64,000 nt of DNA from assembly GCA_964561215.1 (NCBI GenBank), contig CAZLOS010000016.1, positions 1 through 64,000 on the forward strand, in the 5' to 3' direction. Origin of the DNA: JAJFUV01 sp964561215. GTDB taxonomy: Bacteria; Acidobacteriota; Terriglobia; Bryobacterales; Bryobacteraceae. The notes below the pieces were generated by a model that was not told where the DNA came from, made no database searches, and worked only from the letters and a program-made list of their open reading frames with translations. How positions within the stretch are numbered: the stretch's first letter is position 1; the number at the start of each line of letters is the position of its first letter. The position numbers and the translations under genes are program-made. Of this stretch, positions 53,079-62,692 are shown piece by piece.

Positions 53079-54963
53079 GATCTTCTTCCGTTTGTTCCCG
53101 ATAGCGCTGGTTGTGTCGGCGCTCGCACCCTGCGCGCACAGCCAGCAGCTCAACCCGGTGCAGTGGACCCTGGAGCCCGGTTCGTTGTGGGCAGCGGCCG
53201 GAGGCGAGGTCACGTTCCGCCTGACGGCCAAGATGGATCCCGGCTGGCACCTGTACTCCCTGACAACGCCCGAAGGCGGTCCGCTGCCAACGCGGGTGAG
53301 CATGGAAGCGAACGCGGCGACAAGAGGGTGCCGGGTGTACGCGCAGGCGCCCCACAAGATCTTCGACAAGAACTTTAACATTGACGTGGAAACCTATGAC
53401 AAACAGGCGGATTTCCTGTTTGTCTGCGAGCTGAAACCGGATGCGCTCCAGGGCCGGGTCGAGTACACCGCCAAGGTTCGCTACCAGACTTGCGACGACA
53501 AGATGTGTCTGCCGCCGGTGACGCGCACAGCCACCGCCAGCCTGTTGATCGATCCAGGCGCCAAGCCTGCCAAGGCTGCGATACCCGCGGAATTCGTGGA
53601 GTTCGGGCCCGCCGGCGGCGGCGAGGCAAAGAAAGCCCCGGCCCCGGCTCCAGCGGCGAAGGGCAGCGGTGACAAGCGCTCGTTCAGCATGTTTCTGCTA
53701 GTGGCGTTCGGCTTCGGGCTGGCGGCGATCTTCACGCCTTGTGTGTTTCCGATGATCCCGATCACCGTCTCGTTCTTCCTTGGGCGACAGGGAGGTTCGA
53801 GGCGGGAGAGCATCGTACAGGCAGCGGTCTTCTCGCTGGGTATCGTGGTGCTGTTCTCCTCGCTGGGCCTGGCGGCGACGGCGATCCTGGGGCCCTTCGG
53901 CGTGGTGCAGTTAGGCTCGAGCCCCTGGGTGAACGGATTCATCGCACTGGTTTTCCTGGCGTTCGCGTTGAGCCTGTTGGGCGCTTTCGAGATTACCCTG
54001 CCCTCATCCCTGCTTACGAAAATGGACCAAGCCTCGGGTCGCGGCGGCATCGCGGGCGCGCTGCTCATGGGGCTGACTTTCTCGCTGACATCTTTCGCGT
54101 GCGTAGGACCGCTGGTGGGGACCCTGCTGGCGGCATCGGTGAGCGGCGGCGGTTGGCAGCCGCTGGCCGGCATGGTGGCGTTCGCGGTGGGCCTGGCTGC
54201 GCCGTTTTTCCTGCTCGCATTGTTCCCGTCGTACTTGCAGCGCTTACCGCGCAGCGGAGGATGGCTGGCACGGGTCAAGGTGGTGTTGGGGTTCGTGATT
54301 CTGGCGGCGATGTTGAAGTACGCCAGCAACGTGGATCAGGTGCTGCAGTGGGGCTTTCTCACGCGGGAACGCTTCCTGGCGGCCTGGGTGGTGCTCTTCG
54401 GGCTTACCGGGGCGTATCTGCTCGGCTGGCTGCGGCTGGAGGGCGTGAAAGCGGACGAACACCTGGGAGTCACGCGGTTGCTGGTGGGAAGCCTGTTCCT
54501 CATTTTCGGGCTGAGCCTGATTCCAGGCATATCGGGCGCGCGGCTGGGAGAGATTGAAGCCTATATCCCGGCTCCCGCAGCGAGCGCGGCGGCGAAGACC
54601 GAAGGTACGGGGCTGGTCTGGATGAAGAACCAGTACACCGAGGCGCTGGCCAAGGCGCGCGAAGAGAACAAGCTGGTGCTGGTGAACTTCACGGGCTACG
54701 CCTGCACGAACTGCCACTGGATGAAGGCCAACATGTTCACGCGGCCGGAGATCGAACAGGAACTCAAGAAGTACGTTCTGGTTGAGCTTTACACCGACGG
54801 CACGGACCAGGCTTCCCGGCGCAACCAGGAATTCCAGCAGAGCCACTTCTCGACCGTAGCACTTCCCTACTACGCCATCATCGGCACCGACGAAAAGCCG
54901 GTGGCGACGTTCGCGGGGCTTACCCGCAATCCGGCGGAATTCCTGGCATTCCTGAAGCGCTAG
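53053..54963 (+). CDS. dsbD: Thiol:disulfide interchange protein DsbD
   Basis: A 636-residue membrane reductase that carries electrons from cytosolic thioredoxin to periplasmic partners. The TTG at 53053 gives a good signal peptide and is preferred over two upstream ATGs inside plsX. The periplasmic alpha domain has the Cys pair C147/C152 (YQTCDDKMCLPP). The membrane domain has C230 in FTPCVFPMIP and a second Cys in SFACVGPLVG. The C-terminal thioredoxin domain has C551-T-N-C554. The gene overlaps plsX by 26 bases. Confidence 0.92.
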   Translation: MRCQRALTKIFFRLFPIALVVSALAPCAHSQQLNPVQWTLEPGSLWAAAGGEVTFRLTAKMDPGWHLYSLTTPEGGPLPTRVSMEANAATRGCRVYAQAPHKIFDKNFNIDVETYDKQADFLFVCELKPDALQGRVEYTAKVRYQTCDDKMCLPPVTRTATASLLIDPGAKPAKAAIPAEFVEFGPAGGGEAKKAPAPAPAAKGSGDKRSFSMFLLVAFGFGLAAIFTPCVFPMIPITVSFFLGRQGGSRRESIVQAAVFSLGIVVLFSSLGLAATAILGPFGVVQLGSSPWVNGFIALVFLAFALSLLGAFEITLPSSLLTKMDQASGRGGIAGALLMGLTFSLTSFACVGPLVGTLLAASVSGGGWQPLAGMVAFAVGLAAPFFLLALFPSYLQRLPRSGGWLARVKVVLGFVILAAMLKYASNVDQVLQWGFLTRERFLAAWVVLFGLTGAYLLGWLRLEGVKADEHLGVTRLLVGSLFLIFGLSLIPGISGARLGEIEAYIPAPAASAAAKTEGTGLVWMKNQYTEALAKAREENKLVLVNFTGYACTNCHWMKANMFTRPEIEQELKKYVLVELYTDGTDQASRRNQEFQQSHFSTVALPYYAIIGTDEKPVATFAGLTRNPAEFLAFLKR

Positions 54964-54974
54964 AGCGTGCGGGG

Positions 54975-55508
54975 TTACCGCACCGGGCCGAGCTTATCCA
55001 GAGGCCAGTAAACGAAAACCGCCTCTCCGTAAATGCACGCGCGCGGGACGAGGCCCCAGGAGCGGCTATCGTTGGAGGAGCTGCGGTGGTCGCCCAGGAC
55101 AAAGTAGGAATCGCCCTCGATGCGCGTGGCCGGCATGGATTGGTAGTCGCGGTAGGACTCAGGGACGTAGTCTTCGGTCAGGGCGCGGCCGTTGACGAGG
55201 ACCGTGCCGTGATCAATTTCCACGGTGTCGCCGGGCAGGCCGATCACGCGTTTGATGTAGGACTTGGACTGATCGGCGGGATAGTAAAACACGACCAAGT
55301 CTCCACGGTCGATCTTGCCGATGCCCGTGCGGTAAACGAACTTGTCGATGAAGATGCGCTCCTGATCCGCCAGCGCGGGCATCATGCTGGTGCCTTCGAC
55401 TTTAACCGGCTGGTAAATGAACAGGATGAAGACGGCCGCGATGACCAACGCAAAGCTCAGGTCTCTAACCCAGGTCAACGCGGTGCGAACCAGCAATTCT
55501 TTTTTCAT
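54975..55508 (-). CDS. lepB: Signal peptidase I
   Basis: A 177-residue membrane protease with one N-terminal helix (about 15-32). The catalytic Ser41 lies in VEGTSMMPAL and the catalytic Lys86 in KSYIKRVIGLPGD; GDNxx-type box appears as LGDHRSSSNDSR. It removes signal peptides from exported proteins, many of which are encoded in this window. Confidence 0.93.
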   Translation of the reverse strand: MKKELLVRTALTWVRDLSFALVIAAVFILFIYQPVKVEGTSMMPALADQERIFIDKFVYRTGIGKIDRGDLVVFYYPADQSKSYIKRVIGLPGDTVEIDHGTVLVNGRALTEDYVPESYRDYQSMPATRIEGDSYFVLGDHRSSSNDSRSWGLVPRACIYGEAVFVYWPLDKLGPVR

Positions 55509-55541
55509 ACCAGGCGATTAACTCCATTATACTGAGCCAGA

Positions 55542-56600
55542 ATGCGACTCTCACGACGCACGCTGCTACAGTCCTCTGTCGCCGCAGCAAGTCCAGCGGC
55601 GGCAAAATCTCCGACAGGATTGCCGAACATCGTTTTCCTGATTTCGGACGATCATTCGAAGCCGGACGTGGGCTGCTACGGGAACCCCGCGATCCGGACG
55701 CCGAACCTCGACCGCATTGCGGCCAACGGGATGCGCTTCGAGCGTGCCTATGTGACCAGCCCGCAGTGCAGCCCCAACTGCTCGTAGATCTTCACCGGGT
55801 GCGCGCCGCACACCACGGCAACATCGCGGCTGCACACCAGCCTTCCGCCATGGGAAACCACGATCATCGACGCATTGAAGGAGCGGGGGAACTTCACGTC
55901 GATTCTCAAGAAACATCGCCAAGGCGCTCATTTTGAAGGATGTTTAGACTTCTATCACGGCGAAATCCACTTCGCCAAGTTCTTCGCGGCGCTGCCGGAG
56001 CGGCGCCCGTTCTTCCTGCAGGTGGGCTTTACCGACCCGCACCGTCCCTACCGGAAGGGCTGCTACCCGGTGAAGCACGATCCGAAGCCGGTGGTGGTTC
56101 CACCGTTCCTTCCGGACACCCGAAAGGTTCGCGAAGACCTGGCCGACTACTACGACGCCATCGCAAGATTAGACGCACAGACGGGAGAGTTGTTCCGAGA
56201 ACTCGAGAGGCGGGGATCAATGTGCCGCTGTTGGTATGGTGGCCGGGACACACGAAGGCGGGCGTGGTGAACCTGGTGGCGCATGTGGACCTACCGGTGA
56301 CGTGGCTGGAAGCGGCCGGGGTGGCGAAACCGGCGAAGATGCAAGGGCAGAGTCTGCTGGGTCTGATAGAGGGCGCAGCGTGCCGGGAGCGCGAGTGCGT
56401 GTTCGCGGAAAGGAGATGACACGACAACTTCGATCCCATGCGTACTGTTGTATTTGGGCGTCATAAGCTCATCTACAACATGAACCCCACGAGAGGGTAC
56501 AGGCCGACCTGTTCGAAGAACTCAAAGTGCGGTTGAGCAACTGGATGCACGAGACCTAGGACTTCCTTCCTCCTCCCTACCGCAACTATCCAGCCCGAAG
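55542..56600 (+). pseudogene. Tat-exported sulfatase, multiply disrupted
   Basis: Begins with a twin-arginine leader and a sulfatase N-terminus (NIVFLISDDHSKPDVGCYGN). The active-site CxPxR motif reads CSPNC, so the Arg is lost. An in-frame TAG follows at 55785-55787. The frame then continues through FFLQVGFTDPHRPYRKGCYP to FRELERRG near 56220. There it shifts into INVPLLVWWPGHTKAG, with about 30 expected residues missing. A TGA at 56417-56419 and a TAG at 56557-56559 interrupt the C-terminal part (NFDPMRTVV..., SNWMHET, DFLPPPYR), and a further internal stretch is missing. A functional enzyme cannot be made. Confidence 0.85.
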
Positions 56601-56814
56601 TAGGACACGCGGCATCTACTATATGCAGTAGCGCGTCTCCGAATGCCGTGCATGCCGGCATTGCGGGCCGGCGGCCCGCTCCACGTTTGCCGTTCACCGA
56701 TCTGGACCAATAATTTTCTCCTCTCTTTTCAATCACTTAGTTTAGCGGCCAGGCTTGCGCGCTAGGACACGGATGCTACCTTCGTGTGCGAAGAAGGCAG
56801 CGCGAGGAGAGCCA

Positions 56815-57075
56815 ATGAGCACGACGCGAACGGAGGCAAAGAAAGGGTCGAGAAGGAAGAACCCTACGCGCACTCTCGTCGAGAAGCAGGCATTTCTTAT
56901 CAACAAGCTGGTGAACAACATCGAGGAGAAGATTGACGCAAATGAGCTGAAAGCCACGCTAGGAGACCTCATCAGGCTGATGCAGATCCAGAAAGAGTTG
57001 GAAGAAAACCAACCGCGGGAGATCAAGGTGACATGGGTCGAGACACCGGAGACTTCGTTCGAGTCCGAAACATAG
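56815..57075 (+). CDS. Small phage-type protein, possible terminase small subunit
   Basis: An 86-residue protein with AGGAGA before the ATG at 56815. Residues 20-70 are strongly helical and charged (KQAFLINKLVNNIEEKIDANELKATLGDLIRLMQI). It is basic at its N-terminus. Position directly before, and overlapping by 43 bases, the large terminase gene suggests a small terminase or regulatory role. No HTH is certain. Confidence 0.6.
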   Translation: MSTTRTEAKKGSRRKNPTRTLVEKQAFLINKLVNNIEEKIDANELKATLGDLIRLMQIQKELEENQPREIKVTWVETPETSFESET

Positions 57076-58337
57076 CATACCAGCCGCTGCCATCGCAGCT
57101 AAAGTTCCACAGTTCGAAGGCCCGGTTCAAGGGCTTTTCGGGACCAATCGGATCAGGCAAAAGCCAGGCGCTTTGCCAGGAAGCGGTGAAGCTGAGCTAC
57201 ATGAACGCGGGGCGGTTGGGACTGATGGGAGCGCCCACCTATCCGATGCTGCGGGACGCGACGATGCAGGCGTTCCTGGAGATCCTGGGGCAGAACGGGA
57301 TTCCTTACGACCTGAACAAGGCGGAGAACGTGTTGACGCTGAAAGACACCGGGTCGCGGATTCTGTTCCGGAGCGTGGACGAGTTCGAGCGGTTGCGCGG
57401 CACGAACCTGGCGTGGTTCGGGGTGGACGAACTGACGTACACGGCCGAGGAAGCGTGGCTGCGACTGGAAGGACGCTTACGGGACCCGAAGGCGAAACGG
57501 TTGTGCGGTTTCGCCGTGTGGACTCCGAAGGGATTCGACTGGGTCTACCGGCGGTTCATCGCGGACAAAGTGGACGGGTACGAAGCGGTGATCGCCAAGC
57601 CGTTCGAAAACCGGCACTTGCTCGAAAAGGTACCGGACTTTTACGACCGGTTAAAGAAGAGCTACGACGAACAGTTCTTCGAGCAGGAAGTGCTGGGCGA
57701 GTACCTGAACAGCAACTCCGGGCTGGTGTATCACGCATTCAGGCGGCGGGAACACCTGTGCGAGCTGGAAGTAGACCGGCGGCTGCCGCTGCTGTGGGCC
57801 CTGGATTTCAACGTGGATCCGATGTCGTCGGTGGTGGCGCAGGTCGAAGGCGAGGCGGTCCGCGTCCTGGACGAGATCGTGATGAGCCGGGCCAGCACGG
57901 AGCAAGCGTGCCAGGAGTTCTGGAACCGGTATGCGGAGCACCCGGCGGGGGTGACCATTTACGGCGATGCGTCGGGCAACAGCATGCAGACGACGGGCAC
58001 CACGGACTACCAGATCATCCGGCGCTATTTCAACGGGGTGCACTACTACGACGTGCGACTGAAAGTACCGCGGTCGAACCCGCAGGTCCGGGAGCGGGTG
58101 AGCCTGGTGAACGCAAAGCTCAGGAGCGCGGAGGGGCAGGTGCAGATGCTGGTTTCTCCGCGGTGCAAGGAACTGGTGAAGGACTTCGAGGAAGTTTCGT
58201 ACAAGGCGGGCAGCACGGTGGTGGACAAGGAGAAGGACGCGCGGCGGACGCACTTGTCGGACGCGCTGGGTTATCTGGTGTGGCAGGAGTGCCGGCCGCT
58301 GCCGCCGGTGGGTGAGCAAGCGAGAAGGCTGATCTGA
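57033..58337 (+). CDS. terL: Phage terminase large subunit
   Basis: A 434-residue DNA-packaging ATPase-nuclease. Walker A GPIGSGKS (37-44), the Walker B-like WFGVDELT with D132-E133, and a C-terminal RNase H-like nuclease with D258 (WALDFNVDP), D312 (IYGDASGN) and a late Asp in THLSDALGY. All expected motor and nuclease parts are present, so it looks intact. It starts the recognisable head-gene block. Confidence 0.9.
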   Translation: MGRDTGDFVRVRNIAYQPLPSQLKFHSSKARFKGFSGPIGSGKSQALCQEAVKLSYMNAGRLGLMGAPTYPMLRDATMQAFLEILGQNGIPYDLNKAENVLTLKDTGSRILFRSVDEFERLRGTNLAWFGVDELTYTAEEAWLRLEGRLRDPKAKRLCGFAVWTPKGFDWVYRRFIADKVDGYEAVIAKPFENRHLLEKVPDFYDRLKKSYDEQFFEQEVLGEYLNSNSGLVYHAFRRREHLCELEVDRRLPLLWALDFNVDPMSSVVAQVEGEAVRVLDEIVMSRASTEQACQEFWNRYAEHPAGVTIYGDASGNSMQTTGTTDYQIIRRYFNGVHYYDVRLKVPRSNPQVRERVSLVNAKLRSAEGQVQMLVSPRCKELVKDFEEVSYKAGSTVVDKEKDARRTHLSDALGYLVWQECRPLPPVGEQARRLI

Positions 58338-58362
58338 CAAGAGGCTAGACACCTGGGACAGA

Positions 58363-58406
58363 CACCCGCGTCCACGCGCCGCGTTTGGCGGCTTGGGGCG
58401 CGGGTG
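58363..58406 (+). promoter_or_regulatory. Two-level hairpin between terL and portal genes
   Basis: CACCCGCG (58363-58370) pairs perfectly with CGCGGGTG (58399-58406), and inside it GCCGC (58378-58382) pairs with GCGGC (58388-58392). It lies in a 91-base gap between terminase and portal. A transcript-processing hairpin or a DNA packaging site are possible. Confidence 0.45.
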
Positions 58407-58428
58407 CGAGTCCCGAGTAGGAGCAACC

Positions 58429-59832
58429 GTGATAGGGATCGATCAAGAACATCCGGAATACGTAGCCAGAACGGCGATGTGGAAGAAGTACCGGGACTTG
58501 TATGCGGGCGGCGAGCAACTGAAAGACAATGCCAGCCTGTATCTGCCGCGGCGGCAAAAGGAACCGTACGACGTCTACGCGGAAAGGTTGAGCAAGGTTT
58601 TTTACGAGAACTACGTCGGCTCGATTATCGACTGGTTCACGGCGACGTTGTTCCGGCGGGAGCCAGTGCTGACGTTCGAGGGGACCAACGACGCCGGCAA
58701 GCAGTTCTTCAACGATTTCTCGGAGGACTGCGATCAAAAAGGGACGGCGTTGAGCGATTTCTTCCGACGCCAGATGACGGAGACGCTGGTAAGCGGAGCG
58801 AGCTACATCCTGGTGGATTTTCCGCGCTTCGCGCAGCCGGCGGCGAACCGGGCCGAGGAAGACGCGGTGGGGGCCTCGCGTGCGTACCTGGTGGATTACC
58901 GGCCGGAGAACGTCATCAACTGGAGCCTGGACGAGCGCGGGAACCTGGCCTGGGTGGTCCTGAGGACCTCGTCATTGCAGCAGACGAGCGTGGGCGGCGG
59001 GTACGTCAAAGAGACGCGGTGGGTGTATTACGACAAGCGGGAATACCAGGCATACCGGCGGGTGGAGACGGGCGAGGGGAAGGCCGAGATCGAACTGATC
59101 GATCAAGGCCGCCACTCGCTGTGGAAACAGGAACGGGTGCCGCTGTTCGAGCTGAAGGTGTCGGAAGGGCTGTGGCTGATGAACAAGGCCGCCCTGCTGC
59201 AACTCGAGCACTTCAACAAGTCGAACGCGCTGAGCTGGGCATTGACGATGGGGCTGTTCGCGATGCCGGTGGTCTACTCGAACCGGGAGTGGAAGCAGGT
59301 GGTGGGGGAATCGTACTACCTGCAGTTGGGGTCGGACGACAAGTTCGGGTGGACGGAGCCGGAGGGCAAGGTTTACCAGATCGCGGCGGACAACCTGGTG
59401 CGTTTGAAGGATGAAATCTACCGGGTGTGCTACCTGCTGACGCAGGCAGGGGGAACGCAGTCGAGCTACACGGGGCAATCCGCGCTGAGCAAGCAGCGGG
59501 ACTACAGCATCACGCAGGAGGTACTGCGGGCTTACGGGGACGCGGTGAAGGACGTGATGAAGCGGGTGCTACGGGCGATAGAAGCGGCGCGGGAAGACGG
59601 GTTGACGATCGACGTCAGCGGGCTGGACGAATTCGACATCGGGGACTTCACCACGGAGTTGGAGGACGCGACGAAACTGATCGAGCTGGGGATCCAGTCG
59701 GAGACGCTCAAGAGACAGGTATTCAAGAAGCTGGCGTTCAAGTACTTGTGCGATATGAGGCAGGAGACCAAGGACCGCATCGCGCGGGAGATCGACGCCT
59801 GGTTCGAGGCGAAGGCGAAGAGGCGGAAATAA
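58429..59832 (+). CDS. Phage portal protein
   Basis: A 467-residue protein with GTG start and AGGAG at 58419-58423. Overall pattern and length fit portal proteins of the DUF4055 type: N-terminal RTAMWKKYRDLYAGGEQLK, ENYVGSIIDWFTATLF, then a long wing domain and a C-terminal helical region with QAGGTQSSYTGQSALSKQRD and a coiled end. It would form the dodecameric ring at the capsid vertex. Order terL-portal-scaffold-coat supports the call. Confidence 0.85.
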   Translation: MIGIDQEHPEYVARTAMWKKYRDLYAGGEQLKDNASLYLPRRQKEPYDVYAERLSKVFYENYVGSIIDWFTATLFRREPVLTFEGTNDAGKQFFNDFSEDCDQKGTALSDFFRRQMTETLVSGASYILVDFPRFAQPAANRAEEDAVGASRAYLVDYRPENVINWSLDERGNLAWVVLRTSSLQQTSVGGGYVKETRWVYYDKREYQAYRRVETGEGKAEIELIDQGRHSLWKQERVPLFELKVSEGLWLMNKAALLQLEHFNKSNALSWALTMGLFAMPVVYSNREWKQVVGESYYLQLGSDDKFGWTEPEGKVYQIAADNLVRLKDEIYRVCYLLTQAGGTQSSYTGQSALSKQRDYSITQEVLRAYGDAVKDVMKRVLRAIEAAREDGLTIDVSGLDEFDIGDFTTELEDATKLIELGIQSETLKRQVFKKLAFKYLCDMRQETKDRIAREIDAWFEAKAKRRK

Positions 59833-59861
59833 CACCGCCGGTGGGCAAGGAAAGGAGAGCA

Positions 59862-60431
59862 ATGGAAGAACAACAGGAAGCGGATGTGAAGGCAGTGGAT
59901 GTCCGGTCGGTGATCCGGGAAGCGATCACGGAGTTTGTGAGCGCCGAACAGGCGAAAGCGGAGCCGGCCTACAAGGCGGAACTGGTGGAAGAGCGCCGGC
60001 GGCGGGAAGAGCTGGAGCGACGGCTGAACGATGTAGTGGAAGAGAACCGCCGGAGCCGGCAGCTCGCCGAGGAGTTGGACCGGCAGTCGAAGATCTGCAA
60101 CGAGCTGCAACGGCTGGGAGTAGCGAAGGTGGACCTGGCGTTCAAGGCAGTGAAGGACGACATCCAACGGACCAGCGACGGGCGGCTGGTGGCACGCGCG
60201 GGCCAGAACGAGCTGGACGCACGGGAGTACCTGTCGCAGTTCGTGAACGAGAACCCCGAGTTTCTGCCGGCGCGGATCACGGGCGGATCGGGGGTGGGGG
60301 CCTCGCCCCGCACAACGGGCGCAAGCGCGGCCGATTTGGACAAGCTGAAGCCGGGTATGAACGCCGAGGAACTGGAGCGAATCCGGCAGGAGATTGCGCG
60401 AGTCGCATCGCAGACCATGCGAGGCGCTTGA
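59862..60431 (+). CDS. Phage scaffold-like coiled-coil protein
   Basis: A 189-residue protein with AAGGAGAGC before the ATG. Residues 30-85 are a highly charged coiled coil (ELVEERRRREELERRLNDVV), and the C-terminus (GMNAEELERIRQEIARVASQ) is helical. This layout and its place between portal and coat genes are typical of capsid scaffolding proteins. No protease motif is seen. Confidence 0.75.
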   Translation: MEEQQEADVKAVDVRSVIREAITEFVSAEQAKAEPAYKAELVEERRRREELERRLNDVVEENRRSRQLAEELDRQSKICNELQRLGVAKVDLAFKAVKDDIQRTSDGRLVARAGQNELDAREYLSQFVNENPEFLPARITGGSGVGASPRTTGASAADLDKLKPGMNAEELERIRQEIARVASQTMRGA

Positions 60432-60530
60432 GCAGAAACCGCGGGTCTCGCGGAGGCGAGGCCCGGGAAAGACAGAGGCGGCGGACGCCGGAGAGCGGAG
60501 CACGCCGCCAAGAAGACAAGGAGAAGGTGA

Positions 60531-61442
60531 ATGTCAGCAATTACATCGACGAACGTGGCTAACGCGATTGTCAAACTCGTGGCGGTGGACGCACTGCCAG
60601 CGCTTATGGGGAACCTGGTCATGGGCAACCTTGTCAACCGGGACTTCGAGCCTACCCTGGCCCAGGCCGGTGACACGGTAAACGTGCCCATTCCTCCGAC
60701 GCTGGTAGCGAACAACCTGGCCGAGGGCGGCACCGTTCAGACACAGAACCCGAATCTGGGCAACGCCCAGATCGTATTGAACACGCACGCGGAAGCGACC
60801 TTCCAGATTCCGGATGTGACGAAGGTCCTGGCGGTGCCCGACCTGCTGAAGCTGTACATGCAGCCGGCGGTGGTGGCTCTGGCCGAGAGAATCGAAACCG
60901 ATCTTCTGGGCTTGTACGCCGGCTTCACGGCGAACAGCGCGGTAGGTACGTCTTCGACCGCGGTGACGGAAGCGACGATCGACGCGGCCGAGACGGCCCT
61001 GTTCGACGCGAAGGTGCCGGCGAGCGAGCCGAAGTACCTGGTGGTGGACGGCAACACGTACTCGCAATTGAGGCAGATCACACGGTTCAGCGAGTACCAG
61101 ACGGCGGGCGACGCGGGTTTGCGCGCCCTGGTGGACGGCACGGTGGGGAAGATCAAGGACTTTTACGTCTTCCGCTCGCAGTTCGTGCACAAGACCGGCA
61201 GCGCCCCGATGACGACCCACAACCTGGGCTTCGGGCGCTCGGCGATCGGCCTGGTGGTCCGGCGCCTGCCGCAGCCGCTCCCGGGAACGGGCGCGGTGGC
61301 GGAATACGCCGAGATGGGGAATTTCGGCATCCGCGTGGTCATGAGCTACCAGCCCAACACGCTGGCGCAGCAGTTCACCGTGGACGTGCTGTACGGCGCC
61401 GCGGTGCTGCGCAACGGGTTCGGCGTTCAGGTGAACAGCTAG
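60531..61442 (+). CDS. Phage major capsid protein (P22 coat-like)
   Basis: A 303-residue protein with AAGGAGAAGGTG before the ATG. It resembles the P22 coat protein family (HK97 fold): GDTVNVPIPPTLVAN near residue 50, the TFQIPDVTKVLA segment, a long alpha-helical spine (LLKLYMQPAVVALAERIETDLLGLY), then a beta-rich P-domain. It is shorter than P22 gp5 because it lacks the inserted domain. It probably forms the capsid shell with the scaffold encoded upstream. Confidence 0.82.
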   Translation: MSAITSTNVANAIVKLVAVDALPALMGNLVMGNLVNRDFEPTLAQAGDTVNVPIPPTLVANNLAEGGTVQTQNPNLGNAQIVLNTHAEATFQIPDVTKVLAVPDLLKLYMQPAVVALAERIETDLLGLYAGFTANSAVGTSSTAVTEATIDAAETALFDAKVPASEPKYLVVDGNTYSQLRQITRFSEYQTAGDAGLRALVDGTVGKIKDFYVFRSQFVHKTGSAPMTTHNLGFGRSAIGLVVRRLPQPLPGTGAVAEYAEMGNFGIRVVMSYQPNTLAQQFTVDVLYGAAVLRNGFGVQVNS

Positions 61443-61572
61443 ACTCCTGACGCGGAAGAGCACAGGGCAGATTGGGGACAGGCGCGAAGTTTCGCGAAAA
61501 CGGCGAGTTTCGAGCCTGTTCCCGGTTTGCGCGTACTGCCATTAGAGACTGCACAGTGAGAGCGAGGAACGC

Positions 61573-61917
61573 ATGGACTTGAAGATCTACTACCAAAAGC
61601 TGAGAGAGATCGAAGAGCAAATCCAGGAAGCGCATGCGGTGGTAGTGAGCAAAGCTACACCGGATGGCGGTAAGGAAGGCGTGAAGACGGAAGTGGCCCG
61701 GCATGTGGCGGCCGGCATGGTCGCGGACGGCAAAGCGCGGCTAGCGACGGCGGCAGAAACAGCGGAATTCCGGAGCTTGGTGGCTGCGGCGCGGAAGGCG
61801 GCCGAGCAAGCGACAGCAGCGGGCCGGGTAGCGTTGAGCGTGCTTCCCACGGCGGAACTGCAGATGCTGCGCGGGGCGTTGAACCTGGCGAAGGCGCATC
61901 TGCAGGAGAAGGCTTGA
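61573..61917 (+). CDS. Small phage protein of unknown function
   Basis: A 114-residue helical, Ala-rich protein. It starts MDLKIYYQKLREIEEQI, with a central segment AARKAAEQATAAGRVALS. It lies between the coat and connector-like genes; a head decoration or completion role is possible. No family recognised. Confidence 0.6.
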   Translation: MDLKIYYQKLREIEEQIQEAHAVVVSKATPDGGKEGVKTEVARHVAAGMVADGKARLATAAETAEFRSLVAAARKAAEQATAAGRVALSVLPTAELQMLRGALNLAKAHLQEKA

Positions 61918-61927
61918 GGCAACGGCC

Positions 61928-62692
61928 ATGTCTGTGTTCACGGACGGCGTGATCGCCACAATCGAAGATTTGCGAGGTTACGAGAGCTCGATTCTGGACG
62001 TGGCGCACACGGAAGGGATCGACCTGACGGCGAAGCTGGCGCTATCGCAGGAAGAGGTGGCCGTGGAGTTGGAGGCGCTTCTGCCGCGAAGACGAGCAGG
62101 CGCGTGGAGCGGAGTCAACGGGCGACCGAAGCTGGACAACGTAGTGGTGACAAGGCCGCTCAAACAATGGCTGATTTTCCACACGCTGGCCATCGTGTAC
62201 CGCGACGCTTACAACAGCCAGCTCAACGACCGGTACCTGGGCAAGCGGAAGGAATATTCGGAACTAGCCAGATGGGCGGCCCAGATGTTGAGCGAGATCG
62301 GCGTGGGAGTAGTCAGCGCACCCATTGCGAAAGCGAGCGAACCGGTGGTGAGCACGACAGCCGGCAACGGCGCAGCGGGACGCTACTACGTACGAGTGGC
62401 GTGGCGCAACGCCTTGGGAGAGGAAGGGGCGCCAAGCGGGGTTTGCGTGGCCGACACTTCGGACGGCACGCTGCTGACGGTGGCGGCAGCGGATCCACCG
62501 CCGGTAGCGAGCGGGTGGAGCGTCTACGCGGGGACTTCGGCGGACGACATTACGCTGCAAAGCGTGGAGGCGATCGGGCTGGGGCAGCAGTGGACAGCGG
62601 CCGCCACCGGCCTGGTACACGGCCGGAAGCCGGGAGACGGCCAAGAGGCTGAGACGTACTTGACGGTGGATCGAACTCTGCAGAGAGGATGA
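61928..62692 (+). CDS. Phage connector-like protein with Ig/FN3-like C-terminus
   Basis: A 254-residue protein. The first 120 residues are helical (SVFTDGVIATIEDLRGYESSI... TRPLKQWLIFHTLAIVYRDAY) as in head-tail adaptor proteins. The last 100 resemble an Ig- or FN3-like beta-sandwich (GRYYVRVAWRNALGEEGAPSG). Its stop overlaps the next ATG as ATGA. Role inferred from position. Confidence 0.65.
   Translation: MSVFTDGVIATIEDLRGYESSILDVAHTEGIDLTAKLALSQEEVAVELEALLPRRRAGAWSGVNGRPKLDNVVVTRPLKQWLIFHTLAIVYRDAYNSQLNDRYLGKRKEYSELARWAAQMLSEIGVGVVSAPIAKASEPVVSTTAGNGAAGRYYVRVAWRNALGEEGAPSGVCVADTSDGTLLTVAAADPPPVASGWSVYAGTSADDITLQSVEAIGLGQQWTAAATGLVHGRKPGDGQEAETYLTVDRTLQRG

Noticed and set aside
58395..58420. 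A tRNA-like T-arm (GGGTGCGAGTCCC)
   Set aside because: No acceptor stem, anticodon arm or CCA; better explained by the hairpin found there.
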